Positions 1 to 9,051 of a DNA stretch of 64,000 nucleotides are shown here, piece by piece. Made by a program: the position numbers and the translations under genes. Below the pieces are notes generated by a model. The model was not told where the DNA came from, ran no database searches, and worked only from the letters and a program-made list of their open reading frames with translations. The number at the start of each line of letters is the position of its first letter. The stretch's first letter is position 1. Location: positions 521,083-585,082 of the forward strand of contig NZ_QTPP01000001.1 in the NCBI RefSeq assembly GCF_003853415.1. Reading direction: 5' to 3'. This stretch comes from Burkholderia sp. Bp9142 (GTDB taxonomy: Bacteria; Pseudomonadota; Gammaproteobacteria; Burkholderiales; Burkholderiaceae).

Positions 1-45
1 CACGGCCGTCGTCTCCGTCGTCTCCGTCGTCTCCGTCGGCGATCG
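1..45 (-). repeat. 9-bp in-frame tandem repeat in the FAAL gene
   Basis: About three and a half copies of GACGACGGA on the coding strand encode a Gly-Asp-Asp repeat. The unit is a multiple of three, so copy-number change would alter length and not frame. The repeat sits between the acyl-adenylate core and the missing C-terminal part. Confidence 0.8.
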
Positions 46-1378
46 TCGCGGCGAAGATGTCGTCGCTGTCCGCACGGTTCAGATAGCCGGCCGCAACGTT
101 CGGACCACTAAACCAGATTTCGCCGACGGTCCGCTCCGGCAGCACGCGCTTCGTCGCCGGATCGACAATCAGCAGTCGATGGCCGGCCGCCACGGACCCG
201 CACCCGACCAGCGTGGTACGTCCGTGCTCGCCACGTTCCGGGTCGTGCGGCTTGCACCGGCCCCGCACGAGCGCATCCTTGTCGACATCGATCAGCGAGA
301 CCGGTGAACGGCCCACCTTGCCGGATACATAGAGCGTCGCCTCCGCCATTCCGTAGCAGGGAACCACGGCGCCGCGCTCGAAGCCTTGCCGGCCGAAGCG
401 CGCGAAAAAACGGTCGAGTGTCGCGTGGTTCACGGGCTCCGCGCCGCAGAATACGTGCTGCAAGGAGCGCAGATCGAGCGTGGATGCCTCTTCTTCACTG
501 ATGTTGTCGACGCACAGGTCGAACGCGAAATTCGGTGCGACGCTCGTGGTCACGCGGTAGTCGGTGATCGCCCTGAGCCAGCGATACGGACGCTGGACGA
601 AATGCTGCGGCGACAGGATCACGAGCGGAAAGCCGCTAAACACGGCGAGCAGCAGCGCGCCCATCAGCCCCATGTCGTGATACGGCGGCAACCACGTGCA
701 GCCGACGCGGTCCGGATCGGGGCCGAGCCGGTCGGCTATCACCGCGCAGTTGCTGACGAGATTCTCGTGCGTGACGACCACGCCCTTGGGCTCTCCCGTC
801 GATCCCGACGTGTACTGGAGCAGCGCCGGCCGATCCAGGTCGACGCGCTGCGCCAGCAGGTTCCGGACGTCATATGCCGATGCTTCGCCATCGTCGAAGG
901 CATCTTCGTCGATCGTCAGCAAGGCCGGCGCGGCGCGCTGGTCGCCGTAGAGCGCGTCGAGCTGCGGCTGCAGCGAGCGGTGAAGCTTGCCGGCAATGAC
1001 CACGTCAGGATGGGCGTCGCGACAAATCGATGCGAACCGTGCCACTGCGCGAGAACCGGCAGGCGGAAACGAAGGCACCGCGGTGGCGCCCGCGAGCAGG
1101 ATACCGAACAGCGCCGCGACGTAGCTCAGGCCGGGTTCGAGCAGCAGCAATACGCGCCGTTCGTGCAGCGAGTGCTGCAGCACCATGTTGCGCACCTGGA
1201 CGGCAGCGGCGGCGAACCGGCCGTACGACCAGCTCACGACATCATCCTCGCCGTCGCGAAGAAAATGGAATGCGATCCGCTCAGGCGTTTGCTCGGCACG
1301 CTCTCGAAGGATATCGAGCAGAGACGAGGTCATGCGCTCCGCCGTCAGGGTGGAGGGGGGAATGCTACCGGCCATCAT
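1..1378 (-). CDS. Fatty acyl-AMP ligase (FAAL-like), partial, runs off left edge
   Basis: About 459 codons are inside the window; the C-terminus lies beyond base 1. Two adjacent ATGs (1378, 1375) follow a GAGGG ribosome site. The frame reads as an adenylate-forming enzyme: the P-loop-like core LQYTSGSTGEPKG, then WLPPYHDMGL, then a CYGMAEAT motif. The TYTSGSTG/PPYHDMGL pattern is typical of fatty acyl-AMP ligases, which load fatty acids onto acyl carrier proteins instead of CoA. It is the last gene seen of a minus-strand run that begins with a LuxI gene, 78 bp after the MFS exporter, so it probably activates the acyl starter for the metabolite made by this locus. A 9-bp tandem repeat near base 1 encodes a GDD-rich stretch. 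FAAL versus acyl-CoA ligase needs an alignment; FAAL is preferred on motif and context. Confidence 0.85.
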   Translation of the reverse strand, partial: MMAGSIPPSTLTAERMTSSLLDILRERAEQTPERIAFHFLRDGEDDVVSWSYGRFAAAAVQVRNMVLQHSLHERRVLLLLEPGLSYVAALFGILLAGATAVPSFPPAGSRAVARFASICRDAHPDVVIAGKLHRSLQPQLDALYGDQRAAPALLTIDEDAFDDGEASAYDVRNLLAQRVDLDRPALLQYTSGSTGEPKGVVVTHENLVSNCAVIADRLGPDPDRVGCTWLPPYHDMGLMGALLLAVFSGFPLVILSPQHFVQRPYRWLRAITDYRVTTSVAPNFAFDLCVDNISEEEASTLDLRSLQHVFCGAEPVNHATLDRFFARFGRQGFERGAVVPCYGMAEATLYVSGKVGRSPVSLIDVDKDALVRGRCKPHDPERGEHGRTTLVGCGSVAAGHRLLIVDPATKRVLPERTVGEIWFSGPNVAAGYLNRADSDDIFAATIADGDDGDDGDDGR

Positions 1379-1456
1379 GAGACCCTCGGATAATCGGTGT
1401 TGTTTTGTTTTGATGAAAGCTTGATGCGCCAACCGGCGCTGACCGGCACGCGGCCA

Positions 1457-2875
1457 TCAATGCGCCGTCGCGGGCGCAAGCGCGCGCGGTCGCGTATCCA
1501 CCGGCGCGCACAGGATTGCGGTGGCCAGCCCGAGCGCGATCTGCAGGTAACACAGGGTGCGGAATTCGGCGAGGTGCACGATCGCGTTGCCGGTCATGGC
1601 GGCCGTCAGCGCCACGCCGAACACCGATCCCATCTGGCGTATCGCCTGGTTCACGGCCGAGCCCACGCCGAATCGGGCCGGCGGCAGATGCGCAACGGCG
1701 GCGGCCGACAGCGCGGGCATCACCATGCCCACACCCAGTCCGGTCAGCAGCGCCCCCGGAAGCCACGCGTGCACATAGTCGGGAGTGACGCCGGGCACCA
1801 GCGCGAACCAAATGCTTGCCGCCGTGGAGACCAGGCTCCCGGTCACCAGCAGAAGCCGGTGCCCCGCGCGCGCCGCGAACCGTCCGCACACGATCGCCGT
1901 GGGGACGACGAGCAGCGGCCCGGGGCTGCCAGCCAATCCCGCCTGTGTCAGCGAATACGACCAGACCCCCGTGGTAAACAGGAATGTCTGGAAAAACATC
2001 ATCGCGAAGCCGATCGCGAAGCACAGCGAAGCGAGATTGATGTAGCGGTAAGTCCGATCCTGGAACAGCGAGAGATCGATTGCCGGCGCGCGTGCCGTGC
2101 GCGCCCATGCAACGAACGCTGCCAGCATGACCAGCCCACCGGCGATCGCCAGAGCCACCGCCGGGGAAGTCCAGCCGAGCGCCTCCGACTGCACGAGGCC
2201 GAAGGCAATCGAGCCGACGCCGAGGATCAGCAAGACGACGCCAACGAGATCGAGCGGCGCGCCCCGCTCGGGATCACGCGACTCGTCGAGAATGCGCCAC
2301 CCATGCCACAGCGCGATGGCCCCGAGCGGCAGGTTGAGAAAGAAGGCCCACGGCCAGCCGAAGTGATCGACCAGGAACGCGCCGAGGCTCGGCCCCAACG
2401 CACCTGCCACCCCGCTGACTGCGCCCCACAGGCTCACGGCAATCGCCCGTTTGCTGACGGGGAACGCCGCCAGCAGGATCGACAGCGATGCAGGCAACAA
2501 CAGCGCCGCGCCGGCTCCCTGCACGGCGCGCATCGCCCAGAGCATCTCGACATGCGTGGCGATGCCACAGCCCAGGGATCCTGCCAGGAACATCCCGAGA
2601 CCGAGCAGGAACGTGCGCTTGCGCCCGCGCAGATCGGCGAGGCGGCCGGCCGGCACGAGCAACGCGGCGAACACCAGCGTGTACGCGTTCAGCACCCACG
2701 ACATGCTGGCCGGGTCCGCATCGGGAAACGCCCGTCGCAACGCGGGAAATGCCGCGTAGAGCACGGTGACGTCGATCGAAACGAGGAACACCGCCACACT
2801 TGCGATCCAGAAAACCGGCCACGGCGACATCGAGCTCGACTGCGCCTGCGGAGCGGGCACGCTGGGTCCGTTCAT
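1457..2875 (-). CDS. MFS drug/metabolite exporter, DHA2 (14-TM, EmrB/QacA-like)
   Basis: 472 residues, in line with 14-TM DHA2 antiporters. The first helix begins near residue 20 (VFWIASVAVFLVSIDVTVLY), with motif A at GRLADLRGRKRT and an antiporter motif C region at GVAGALGPSLGAFL. It starts only 4 bp after the stop of the upstream gene, so it is almost certainly co-transcribed with the biosynthetic genes and is the likely exporter of their product or a self-protection pump. Substrate is inferred from context only. Confidence 0.88.
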   Translation of the reverse strand: MNGPSVPAPQAQSSSMSPWPVFWIASVAVFLVSIDVTVLYAAFPALRRAFPDADPASMSWVLNAYTLVFAALLVPAGRLADLRGRKRTFLLGLGMFLAGSLGCGIATHVEMLWAMRAVQGAGAALLLPASLSILLAAFPVSKRAIAVSLWGAVSGVAGALGPSLGAFLVDHFGWPWAFFLNLPLGAIALWHGWRILDESRDPERGAPLDLVGVVLLILGVGSIAFGLVQSEALGWTSPAVALAIAGGLVMLAAFVAWARTARAPAIDLSLFQDRTYRYINLASLCFAIGFAMMFFQTFLFTTGVWSYSLTQAGLAGSPGPLLVVPTAIVCGRFAARAGHRLLLVTGSLVSTAASIWFALVPGVTPDYVHAWLPGALLTGLGVGMVMPALSAAAVAHLPPARFGVGSAVNQAIRQMGSVFGVALTAAMTGNAIVHLAEFRTLCYLQIALGLATAILCAPVDTRPRALAPATAH

Positions 2876-2879
2876 GGGT

Positions 2880-3710
2880 TTATACCTCGCGCGGCTGAAA
2901 CGGCGTCACGCCGTCGCCCGATTCGGATTCGAAATACGACGCGTCGAGAAACGGGAGCGTTCGCGCCCGCATCCGCGCCTGAAACAGCGCGACGACCGGC
3001 CACGGGCGCATCGCCATGGCCATGCCCTTCGCATTCCGGGCATCTTCCCAGTGAATGACGTTCGCCACTTCCAGCGGCAGCCCGCCGACCTCCCCTGTCC
3101 AGAGGCTCAGCGTCGTGGCGCCGGCCGAAAGACGCGGGCCGCTCGCACGCCCCCCGTATACCGCGATCGAGTGGCCGCACACGCGTTCGACATCGGCGCT
3201 GCCGCGGATCGGCTTGCACGCCACCGGACTCGTCAGAAACATCTCGTCGGTGATACCGAACGGCAACCTGGCGTCCAGCACTTCATCGTCGGGCGCCGGC
3301 GGCAACGCGGCATCCATCCCCGGAGGCAGCGTCCACGCGTCGACGTCGACGAGATCCCGGCTCGCGTCATACAGCGCCCGGCGGACCGGCGCGGGAAACG
3401 AGCCGAGGAAGATGTCGACCTGGATGCGCGTGCCGGACCGGCGCGCCACCGTCACGCCGCGAATCTGACGCTCCTGGAAGCGGCCGTGCCATTCGCGCCC
3501 GCCGATATCGGCGCCGCTCCACGCGTGGGTCGACTCGACCTCGGAGAAGATGCCCTCGGCGGCAGCCGCGAGGCGCTCGACCCGGCCGCGACCGACGATT
3601 TCTCCGAACGTCATGGGATGCCGCAAGCTGACCTCGTCCTGCGCCGACGTGTCGAGCTCGCGCAGCAACTCGCCGACATAGAGACCGGCGCATCCTTGGT
3701 GATTCATCAT
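2880..3710 (-). CDS. Unrecognised protein in the quorum-sensing-linked biosynthetic operon
   Basis: 276 residues from ATG 3710 (a second ATG is at 3707); AAGGAAA lies just upstream. I do not recognise the family. No signal peptide or membrane helix is evident. The protein is acidic overall, with conserved-looking blocks THAWSGADIGGREWHGRF, GSFPAPVRRALYDASRD and ALFQARMRARTLPFLDASYF. It lies between the Rieske oxygenase (65 bp upstream) and the exporter (4 bp downstream), so it may be a tailoring enzyme or accessory factor for the metabolite. Both neighbours share its codon bias, which supports it as a real gene. Confidence 0.7.
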   Translation of the reverse strand: MMNHQGCAGLYVGELLRELDTSAQDEVSLRHPMTFGEIVGRGRVERLAAAAEGIFSEVESTHAWSGADIGGREWHGRFQERQIRGVTVARRSGTRIQVDIFLGSFPAPVRRALYDASRDLVDVDAWTLPPGMDAALPPAPDDEVLDARLPFGITDEMFLTSPVACKPIRGSADVERVCGHSIAVYGGRASGPRLSAGATTLSLWTGEVGGLPLEVANVIHWEDARNAKGMAMAMRPWPVVALFQARMRARTLPFLDASYFESESGDGVTPFQPREV

Positions 3711-3775
3711 CGTTTCCTTCCCGGTGATCGTCGATTCTTCCTCTGCGCGCGACAGGCGTGCCGTCTCGCGGTGCG

Positions 3776-4780
3776 TCATACGGCGGCCCGAATGGACGCG
3801 TTCGCCCCCATTCGCTCCAATATCCGCCGCGCGGCAAACGCCGGTCGATCGAGCTGGATGTCGATCATCGGCGCCGTGGGGTTCCAGTTCGCCTGAAGGC
3901 TCTCCGCGACGTCCTTGTCCTCCATGACGGTGGAGAACACTTCCTTCGCGGTGAACTCGGTAAACCGTTCGTTCCCGATGTCGAAATCGCGGTGCATCCC
4001 CACGAAGACATGCGTTGTGGTGTCCGTGGCGGGCGTGAAGATCGTCGTCGTGTAGACGTGGTAGACCTGGCCGCTGGAATCGTCGCAGGCGTGAGCCCTC
4101 GTTTCGACCCGCGTGTTGCCGATGGGCCAGTAGACGACCTCCTGGAAGCGGTCGATGTAGTCGAGCTTCAGGATATGGGTGTAGAGCGGCGGCGTCTTCT
4201 CGCGGCGCAGGTAGCGGCGCACGCGGACTTCGTCGTCGTTGATCACGATTTCGGGCGGAGTCTGGACGATGTCGAGCGAACCCAGCGTCTTCGCATGCAC
4301 GAACGCGGCGTGCGAGATGTCGAGGATGTTGTCGATGCCGAACAGGTAGCTGCAGGCGATGGTGCAATAGCTCATCTTCCCGGCGAGTTCGGGCGCCGAA
4401 CAGACCCAATGGTCCGGGATCGTCGCCTCGTCGGCTTTGTCCGGCTCGCCGGCCCACAGCCAGATGAAGCCGTATTTCTCGACGGCGGGGAAGGTCCGCA
4501 CGCGCGCGCCCTTCGGGATCGTGCTCTGGCTCGGAATGCTGACGCACGCGCCGGAGCAGTCGTACCGGAGCCCGTGGTACCAGCACTGGAGGTCGTCACC
4601 GACAACGCGCCCGCGGGATAACGGAACCTGCCGGTGCGGGCATCGGTCCTCAAGGACGACGATCTGGTTCGCCGACGTACGGTACATGACGATCTTCTGA
4701 TTCAGGATCGTCCGCGCAAAGGGCTCCCGCTGGACTTCCTCGGAAAGTGCTGCTGCGTACCACGCATTCTGGATAAACAT
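3776..4780 (-). CDS. Rieske non-haem iron oxygenase, VanA-like
   Basis: 334 residues from ATG 4780, preceded by AGAGGAA. The N-terminal Rieske domain has the [2Fe-2S] ligands C47-x-H49 (EDRCPHR) and C66-x2-H69 (CWYHG). The catalytic-domain iron site is seen as NILDISHAAFVH, with His157 and His162 and acidic residues just before. The length and motif order match single-component-type alpha subunits such as vanillate or toluate O-demethylases and hydroxylases. No dedicated reductase is in the window, so electrons must come from an unlinked partner. In this operon it probably hydroxylates or oxidises an acyl-derived intermediate. Confidence 0.9.
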   Translation of the reverse strand: MFIQNAWYAAALSEEVQREPFARTILNQKIVMYRTSANQIVVLEDRCPHRQVPLSRGRVVGDDLQCWYHGLRYDCSGACVSIPSQSTIPKGARVRTFPAVEKYGFIWLWAGEPDKADEATIPDHWVCSAPELAGKMSYCTIACSYLFGIDNILDISHAAFVHAKTLGSLDIVQTPPEIVINDDEVRVRRYLRREKTPPLYTHILKLDYIDRFQEVVYWPIGNTRVETRAHACDDSSGQVYHVYTTTIFTPATDTTTHVFVGMHRDFDIGNERFTEFTAKEVFSTVMEDKDVAESLQANWNPTAPMIDIQLDRPAFAARRILERMGANASIRAAV

Positions 4781-4860
4781 GATTCCTCTCTTTGCTACAT
4801 GGGCGGCGTTGTGGCACACCGGACGCGAGTTCGAGCTGGCGTGTGCGTTCCGGATCGTTT

Positions 4861-5943
4861 CTACTTGCGCGCGACGGCGACCCGCGCGTCGCCGTCCCGC
4901 GCTTCGGCCGTGGCCGCTTCGCGATCGAGACGACCGTCTGCCATCCGCTCGAGGAAGTCGTCGGTCGCGGACTGCAGGTTGACGCAGGGATACTGGAAGC
5001 GACCCGTCGTATAACGCAGCGCCCCAAGGAAGGACGGCTCGACCGGCGCGCCTGCCGCCTCGAACAGCCCGTGCGACGCCAGGTACGTGTGGAGCGCCGG
5101 CAGCCGGTAACACGGGACGGCCGGATACTGGTGGTGTTCGAGGTGGAAATTGCTGCCGCAAAACAGCGCGGTATAGATCGGCGACGTGTAGCTGCGGCTG
5201 TCGCGATATCGACCCGGCACGGTATCCGTGTGCTCGATGTATGCGCGGATCGTGCTGAACACGTACACCCCGATATACGGGATCAGCATGACCGTGAAAC
5301 CCAGCCACAGCGAGCGATGCCAGATGAACCCGTAGGCGGTCACCGCGCCCAGGTTCAACGCGATGTTGAGCCGGGAGATCCAGCGCATTTCGCGCTGGCT
5401 GAACGGCAGCCGCGTGTTCTCCGGCCAGGGCAGCCCCGCCGCCATGCGCAACGCGTTCTTCGTGTAGATCCGCACGCCCTTGGAGCGCGCGAGAAAGATG
5501 CGCGACCAGAACGTGCGGTGCTGCGAATAGATCTGGACATCCGGGTCGATGTCCTGGCCGGTGAAGCGATGGTGCTTCCAGTGCGTCATGCTGAAGCCGA
5601 CGATCAGGAAGCCGGGCACCAGCGACGAGCAGATGAGCGCGAGCGCGGCGCTCACGTACTTGTTGCGATGCAGGTTCGTGTGCATCCCCTCGTGCCCGAC
5701 GAAGGTCAGCAGGTGCATGCCATGCCCGCCGATCACGCCCAGGACGATCGCCATGGCAACACGTGCCGGCGTTGACGCCGGGATATCGACGACGGCGAAC
5801 GCCACCGCGGCCGGAATCAGGAAGAATGCGAGCGCGTGCGCCAGATAGAGGATCGTGGCGACGGAACTGATCCGGTGGAAGTGTCGCGGCAGCTTGAGCC
5901 GCGAGAATGCGACATCACCGTCCAGCGTGGCTTCGATGGTCAT
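4861..5943 (-). CDS. Membrane fatty-acid desaturase (di-iron, three His boxes)
   Basis: 360 residues from ATG 5943 with GAGGAGA upstream. It has the three histidine boxes of integral membrane desaturases: GHEGMH (about 83-88), HWKHH (121-125) and FHLEHHQYP (about 273-281), separated by hydrophobic spans, with a helical C-terminal tail. These enzymes insert double bonds into acyl chains, and in specialised pathways with FAAL and ACP partners they can form conjugated ene or alkyne groups on ACP-bound chains. It lies between the FAD oxidoreductase and the Rieske gene on the same strand. Confidence 0.92.
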   Translation of the reverse strand: MTIEATLDGDVAFSRLKLPRHFHRISSVATILYLAHALAFFLIPAAVAFAVVDIPASTPARVAMAIVLGVIGGHGMHLLTFVGHEGMHTNLHRNKYVSAALALICSSLVPGFLIVGFSMTHWKHHRFTGQDIDPDVQIYSQHRTFWSRIFLARSKGVRIYTKNALRMAAGLPWPENTRLPFSQREMRWISRLNIALNLGAVTAYGFIWHRSLWLGFTVMLIPYIGVYVFSTIRAYIEHTDTVPGRYRDSRSYTSPIYTALFCGSNFHLEHHQYPAVPCYRLPALHTYLASHGLFEAAGAPVEPSFLGALRYTTGRFQYPCVNLQSATDDFLERMADGRLDREAATAEARDGDARVAVARK

Positions 5944-6051
5944 AGCGTCTCTCCTCGATTTACGCGACGCAGGGCCGGCGATGGGCGAACGTGCCCCGCC
6001 GTGGCTTGAAATCGCGTGGCTGCAACGGCCACGCACCGATGTTCCGCGCGC

Positions 6052-7437
6052 TCATATCGACGCCCTGACGCGCACGTCGTGATCGCTGCCAAGCGCGCAC
6101 GATTCGATCTCGTCAGGCTCGGGCGCTCGAGGCCGACCGGATTGAGCCTCCTCGGCCAGACGCTGGCGCAACGCCATCTCGGCGCGGATCGCCTCGCCTC
6201 GCCGCGACATTTCGATCAAGGGCTGGATCACGCCCGTCTCGCCGCGTGCCACGGCCTCGTCCGCCCATTGCTTGATATCGCTCGGATCGAATACCGCAAA
6301 CGGCGAGCACCGGCGATTCTGCGAGGCAAGCAGGCGTGCCTGCAGCACCGGGTCGGCCACCAGCTTGCCGTACAGGATCCGGCTGAGCGGGTTGTTGTGA
6401 CCGGGGTCGCCGCGACTGCGCGAGTATTCGAACAGGTCGATCGAGGTCGCGTCGCGCTGACGCCAGTAGCGCACCAGCGCGTGGTCGCCGCCCTCGACAA
6501 TCGCTTGGCCGAGCGCGCGCGCGTCGCGCAGCGCATCGGTAATCCCGAACCCGGGGGACGGATCCATGAAGAGGCCCGCGTCGCCGACCAGGGCCCAGCC
6601 TGGCCCTGCCGCCTGACGGAAGAAAAAGCGCAGCTTCAACGCGCCGAGCACCTTGCTCGCCGGCTCCCCGGTAATCAGCGGAGCCGTGTGACGGTTGGCT
6701 CTCAGCGTCTCCATGAGCTTTTCGAGCACGCGCCCTTTCCACTCCGGCAACTGCGTTTTCACGAACGCCACCCCGATCAGCAACAGATCGCGGTTGGTCG
6801 GAAACACGAAGACGATATCGTCGCCGAAGATGCAGTTCATCGCCCCGCCCTGATAGCGCGGATCGTCGTCGAACCAGTCCGGCCGCGGCCAGTAGGCCCA
6901 GTACATCGCACGGGGGCAGTCGTAGTCGTGATACGCCTCGGCGCCCACCCGTTCCGCCACGGTAGAGTGCGGACCGTCCGCGCCCACCACGACCCGCGCC
7001 CGAATCTCTTCACGGGCGCCGCCATGTTCGACCACGGCGCCCGTCACCCGCTCGCCGTCGCGCAGCAGGCCGACCAGCCTTGTCCGCGTACGGACCTCGG
7101 CCCCCGATGCTCGCGCGTCCTCCAGCAAGAGCGCATCGAGATCCATGCGGCGCGGGCAGGAGCAACGTCCGCCGACCGGATACTCGACGCGGCCGGTGAT
7201 CTCGTCGACGCCATACATCATGCTGGGCACCGGTGGCGCGAAGCTGCGCACCTTGTCGCCAAGAGACAGTTCGTCCAGCAGCGCCATGCCGTACGGCGAA
7301 ATCCAGTGGGTGGACAACGGCTGGTCGCTCGGAAGATTGCCCGCGTCGATCGCCAGAACGCGCTTGCCGGCGCGCGCCAGATGAATCGCGAGTGTGGCGC
7401 CCGCGCAGCGGGCGCCAACGATGAGGGTGTCTAACAC
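6052..7437 (-). CDS. FAD-dependent oxidoreductase (PHBH/geranylgeranyl-reductase-like)
   Basis: 461 residues from GTG 7437, which puts the dinucleotide-binding start LIVGARCAGATLA at the N-terminus; an in-frame ATG at 7482 would add 15 residues. A second FAD motif, VVVGADGPHS, and the GDAGLFMDPSPGFGI motif (GD, DP) near residue 290 mark the PHBH-fold monooxygenase/geranylgeranyl reductase superfamily. It could act as a monooxygenase or double-bond reductase in the pathway. It follows the ketosynthase gene by about 160 bp. Confidence 0.87.
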   Translation of the reverse strand: MLDTLIVGARCAGATLAIHLARAGKRVLAIDAGNLPSDQPLSTHWISPYGMALLDELSLGDKVRSFAPPVPSMMYGVDEITGRVEYPVGGRCSCPRRMDLDALLLEDARASGAEVRTRTRLVGLLRDGERVTGAVVEHGGAREEIRARVVVGADGPHSTVAERVGAEAYHDYDCPRAMYWAYWPRPDWFDDDPRYQGGAMNCIFGDDIVFVFPTNRDLLLIGVAFVKTQLPEWKGRVLEKLMETLRANRHTAPLITGEPASKVLGALKLRFFFRQAAGPGWALVGDAGLFMDPSPGFGITDALRDARALGQAIVEGGDHALVRYWRQRDATSIDLFEYSRSRGDPGHNNPLSRILYGKLVADPVLQARLLASQNRRCSPFAVFDPSDIKQWADEAVARGETGVIQPLIEMSRRGEAIRAEMALRQRLAEEAQSGRPRAPEPDEIESCALGSDHDVRVRASI

Positions 7438-7600
7438 GGAAAGTTTTCCCTTTGGATAACGACTGGAACCCGGGTTGCACATGACGCGGCCTCGCCATCG
7501 AATGGCTCGGGCGCATGCGGACCACGACGCAGCGCCGCATGCCGACGATTCGCGATACTTGCCAAATGGCGAATGGCCTGCCGACCGCGAGCGCAGGCGT

Positions 7601-8893
7601 TCAATGCGCGGAGGCTGATCTATCCGGCGGGTACCGCTTGAACAGCACCGATGCATTGACGCCGCCAAAGCCGAACCCGTTCGACAGTGCGATCTCGATG
7701 GGAACGTGCCGTGCGGCAGGCCCGATCAGGTCAAGGCCGGCGGCAGCTTCGTCGGGGTGCTCGAGATTCAGCGTGCCGGGCATCACGCCATCCCGGAGGG
7801 CGAGAATGGAAAACGCCGCTTCGATGGCGCCCGCCGCCCCAAGCAAATGCCCGGTTGCCGACTTGGTCGACGAAATCGCCGGACCGGCACCCACGCCGAA
7901 GACGGTTTTCAGCGCCTCGATTTCTCCGGCGTCTCCGACTGGCGTCGATGTCGCATGCGCGTTGACGTAGCCCACCTGTTCCGGCGCGATGTCGCCCATT
8001 GCCAGTGCCAGCTTCATCGCCCGCATGGCGCCGGATCCGTCGTCGGGCCCGGCGGTCATGTGATAGGCGTCCGCCGTGGTGCCGTACCCGATGATTTCCG
8101 CGATCGGGCGGGCGCCGCGTGCGACGGCATGGTTCAGAGACTCGACCACCAGCATCGCGGCCCCCTCACCCATGACGAATCCGTCACGGTCGCGGTCGAA
8201 CGGGCGCGAGGCCCGAGTCGGCTGATCGCCGAAACCGGTCGACAGCGCCCGCGCCGCCGCGAATCCGCCCAGGCTGACCTTGTCGAAGGCCGCTTCGGCG
8301 CCGCCGGCCAGCACGACATCGGCCTCGCCGTTCTGGATCAGGCGCATCGCGTCTCCGATTGCCTGCACGCTCGCCGCACAGGCCGTCACCGGACAGCCGA
8401 GAGGCCCGCGAAACCGATGCTTGATCGAAATCTGGCCAGCCGCCAGATTCGACAGAAAGAACGGAATGGTGAACGGCGACAACCGCCGCACGCCACGCGT
8501 CTCGCCGATCCGGACCGCCTCCGCCAGACCGGGAAATCCACCGATACCCGATGCCACGACCGTCGCCGTCCGCTCGCGCTCTTGCTCGGTTTGCGGCGCC
8601 CATCCGGCTTCAGCGAGCGCCTCGTCCGCGGCGACCATCGCCATCTGGATGAAGCGGTCCATCTTCCGCAGTTCCTTGTTCGGCACCGAAAGCTCCGGAT
8701 CGAATCCCCCGTCGGGATCGTCGGTCTTCCCCTGTACCGTCCCGCCGACCTTGGCGGGCAGTTCACCGACGATGTCGTCGCCGAGCACGCGCAGCCCGGA
8801 GCATCCTCCGATCAAGCGCTGCCACACCAATTCCTTGCCGCAACCCAGTGGGGACACAATGCCAATACCGGTTACTACCACTCGAAGCGTCAT
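7601..8893 (-). CDS. Beta-ketoacyl-ACP synthase II-type (FabF-like) ketosynthase
   Basis: 430 residues. It has an intact KAS II catalytic set: nucleophile Cys172 in VTACAAS, His in NAHATSTPVGD, and His with Lys in KSATGHLLGAAG, plus the GFGFGG C-terminal loop. This enzyme condenses an acyl group with malonyl-ACP. Its start codon overlaps the stop of a tiny upstream frame (ATGA), and GGAAGG in that frame is the ribosome site. It differs from a housekeeping copy by sitting in a LuxI-led operon with FAAL and desaturase genes. It probably elongates or starts a pathway-specific chain. Confidence 0.92.
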   Translation of the reverse strand: MTLRVVVTGIGIVSPLGCGKELVWQRLIGGCSGLRVLGDDIVGELPAKVGGTVQGKTDDPDGGFDPELSVPNKELRKMDRFIQMAMVAADEALAEAGWAPQTEQERERTATVVASGIGGFPGLAEAVRIGETRGVRRLSPFTIPFFLSNLAAGQISIKHRFRGPLGCPVTACAASVQAIGDAMRLIQNGEADVVLAGGAEAAFDKVSLGGFAAARALSTGFGDQPTRASRPFDRDRDGFVMGEGAAMLVVESLNHAVARGARPIAEIIGYGTTADAYHMTAGPDDGSGAMRAMKLALAMGDIAPEQVGYVNAHATSTPVGDAGEIEALKTVFGVGAGPAISSTKSATGHLLGAAGAIEAAFSILALRDGVMPGTLNLEHPDEAAAGLDLIGPAARHVPIEIALSNGFGFGGVNASVLFKRYPPDRSASAH

Positions 8894-9051
8894 TTCACCT
8901 TCCCCTCCCGGGCCAGGACTAGCCGAGCCACGTCGTTAAAGCTGTTCATCTTCAGGCACACCTGTTGAGATACTTCATTGCACCGGGCCGCTTCAGCGGC
9001 GAGCCGGCGGCGGCGGATCGTCGTTCTTCCCGGTGCGCATCGAGCGCTCAC
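8890..9051 (-). pseudogene. Short frame before fabF-like gene, possible ACP C-terminal remnant
   Basis: A frame of 53 codons (GTG 9051) or 19 codons (ATG 8949) ends in an ATGA overlap with the ketosynthase. Its last residues, NSFNDVARLVLARE, resemble the final helix of an acyl carrier protein, and acpP-fabF is a very common gene order. There is no room for a full ACP of about 80 residues, and no DSL phosphopantetheine motif occurs in any frame between here and luxI. It may be a truncated ACP or only a leader that couples translation. Low certainty. Confidence 0.4.

Noticed and set aside
1397..3058. 553-residue plus-strand frame opposite the DHA2 exporter
   Set aside because: Antisense shadow; composition dominated by Arg, Gln and His, no fold signature.
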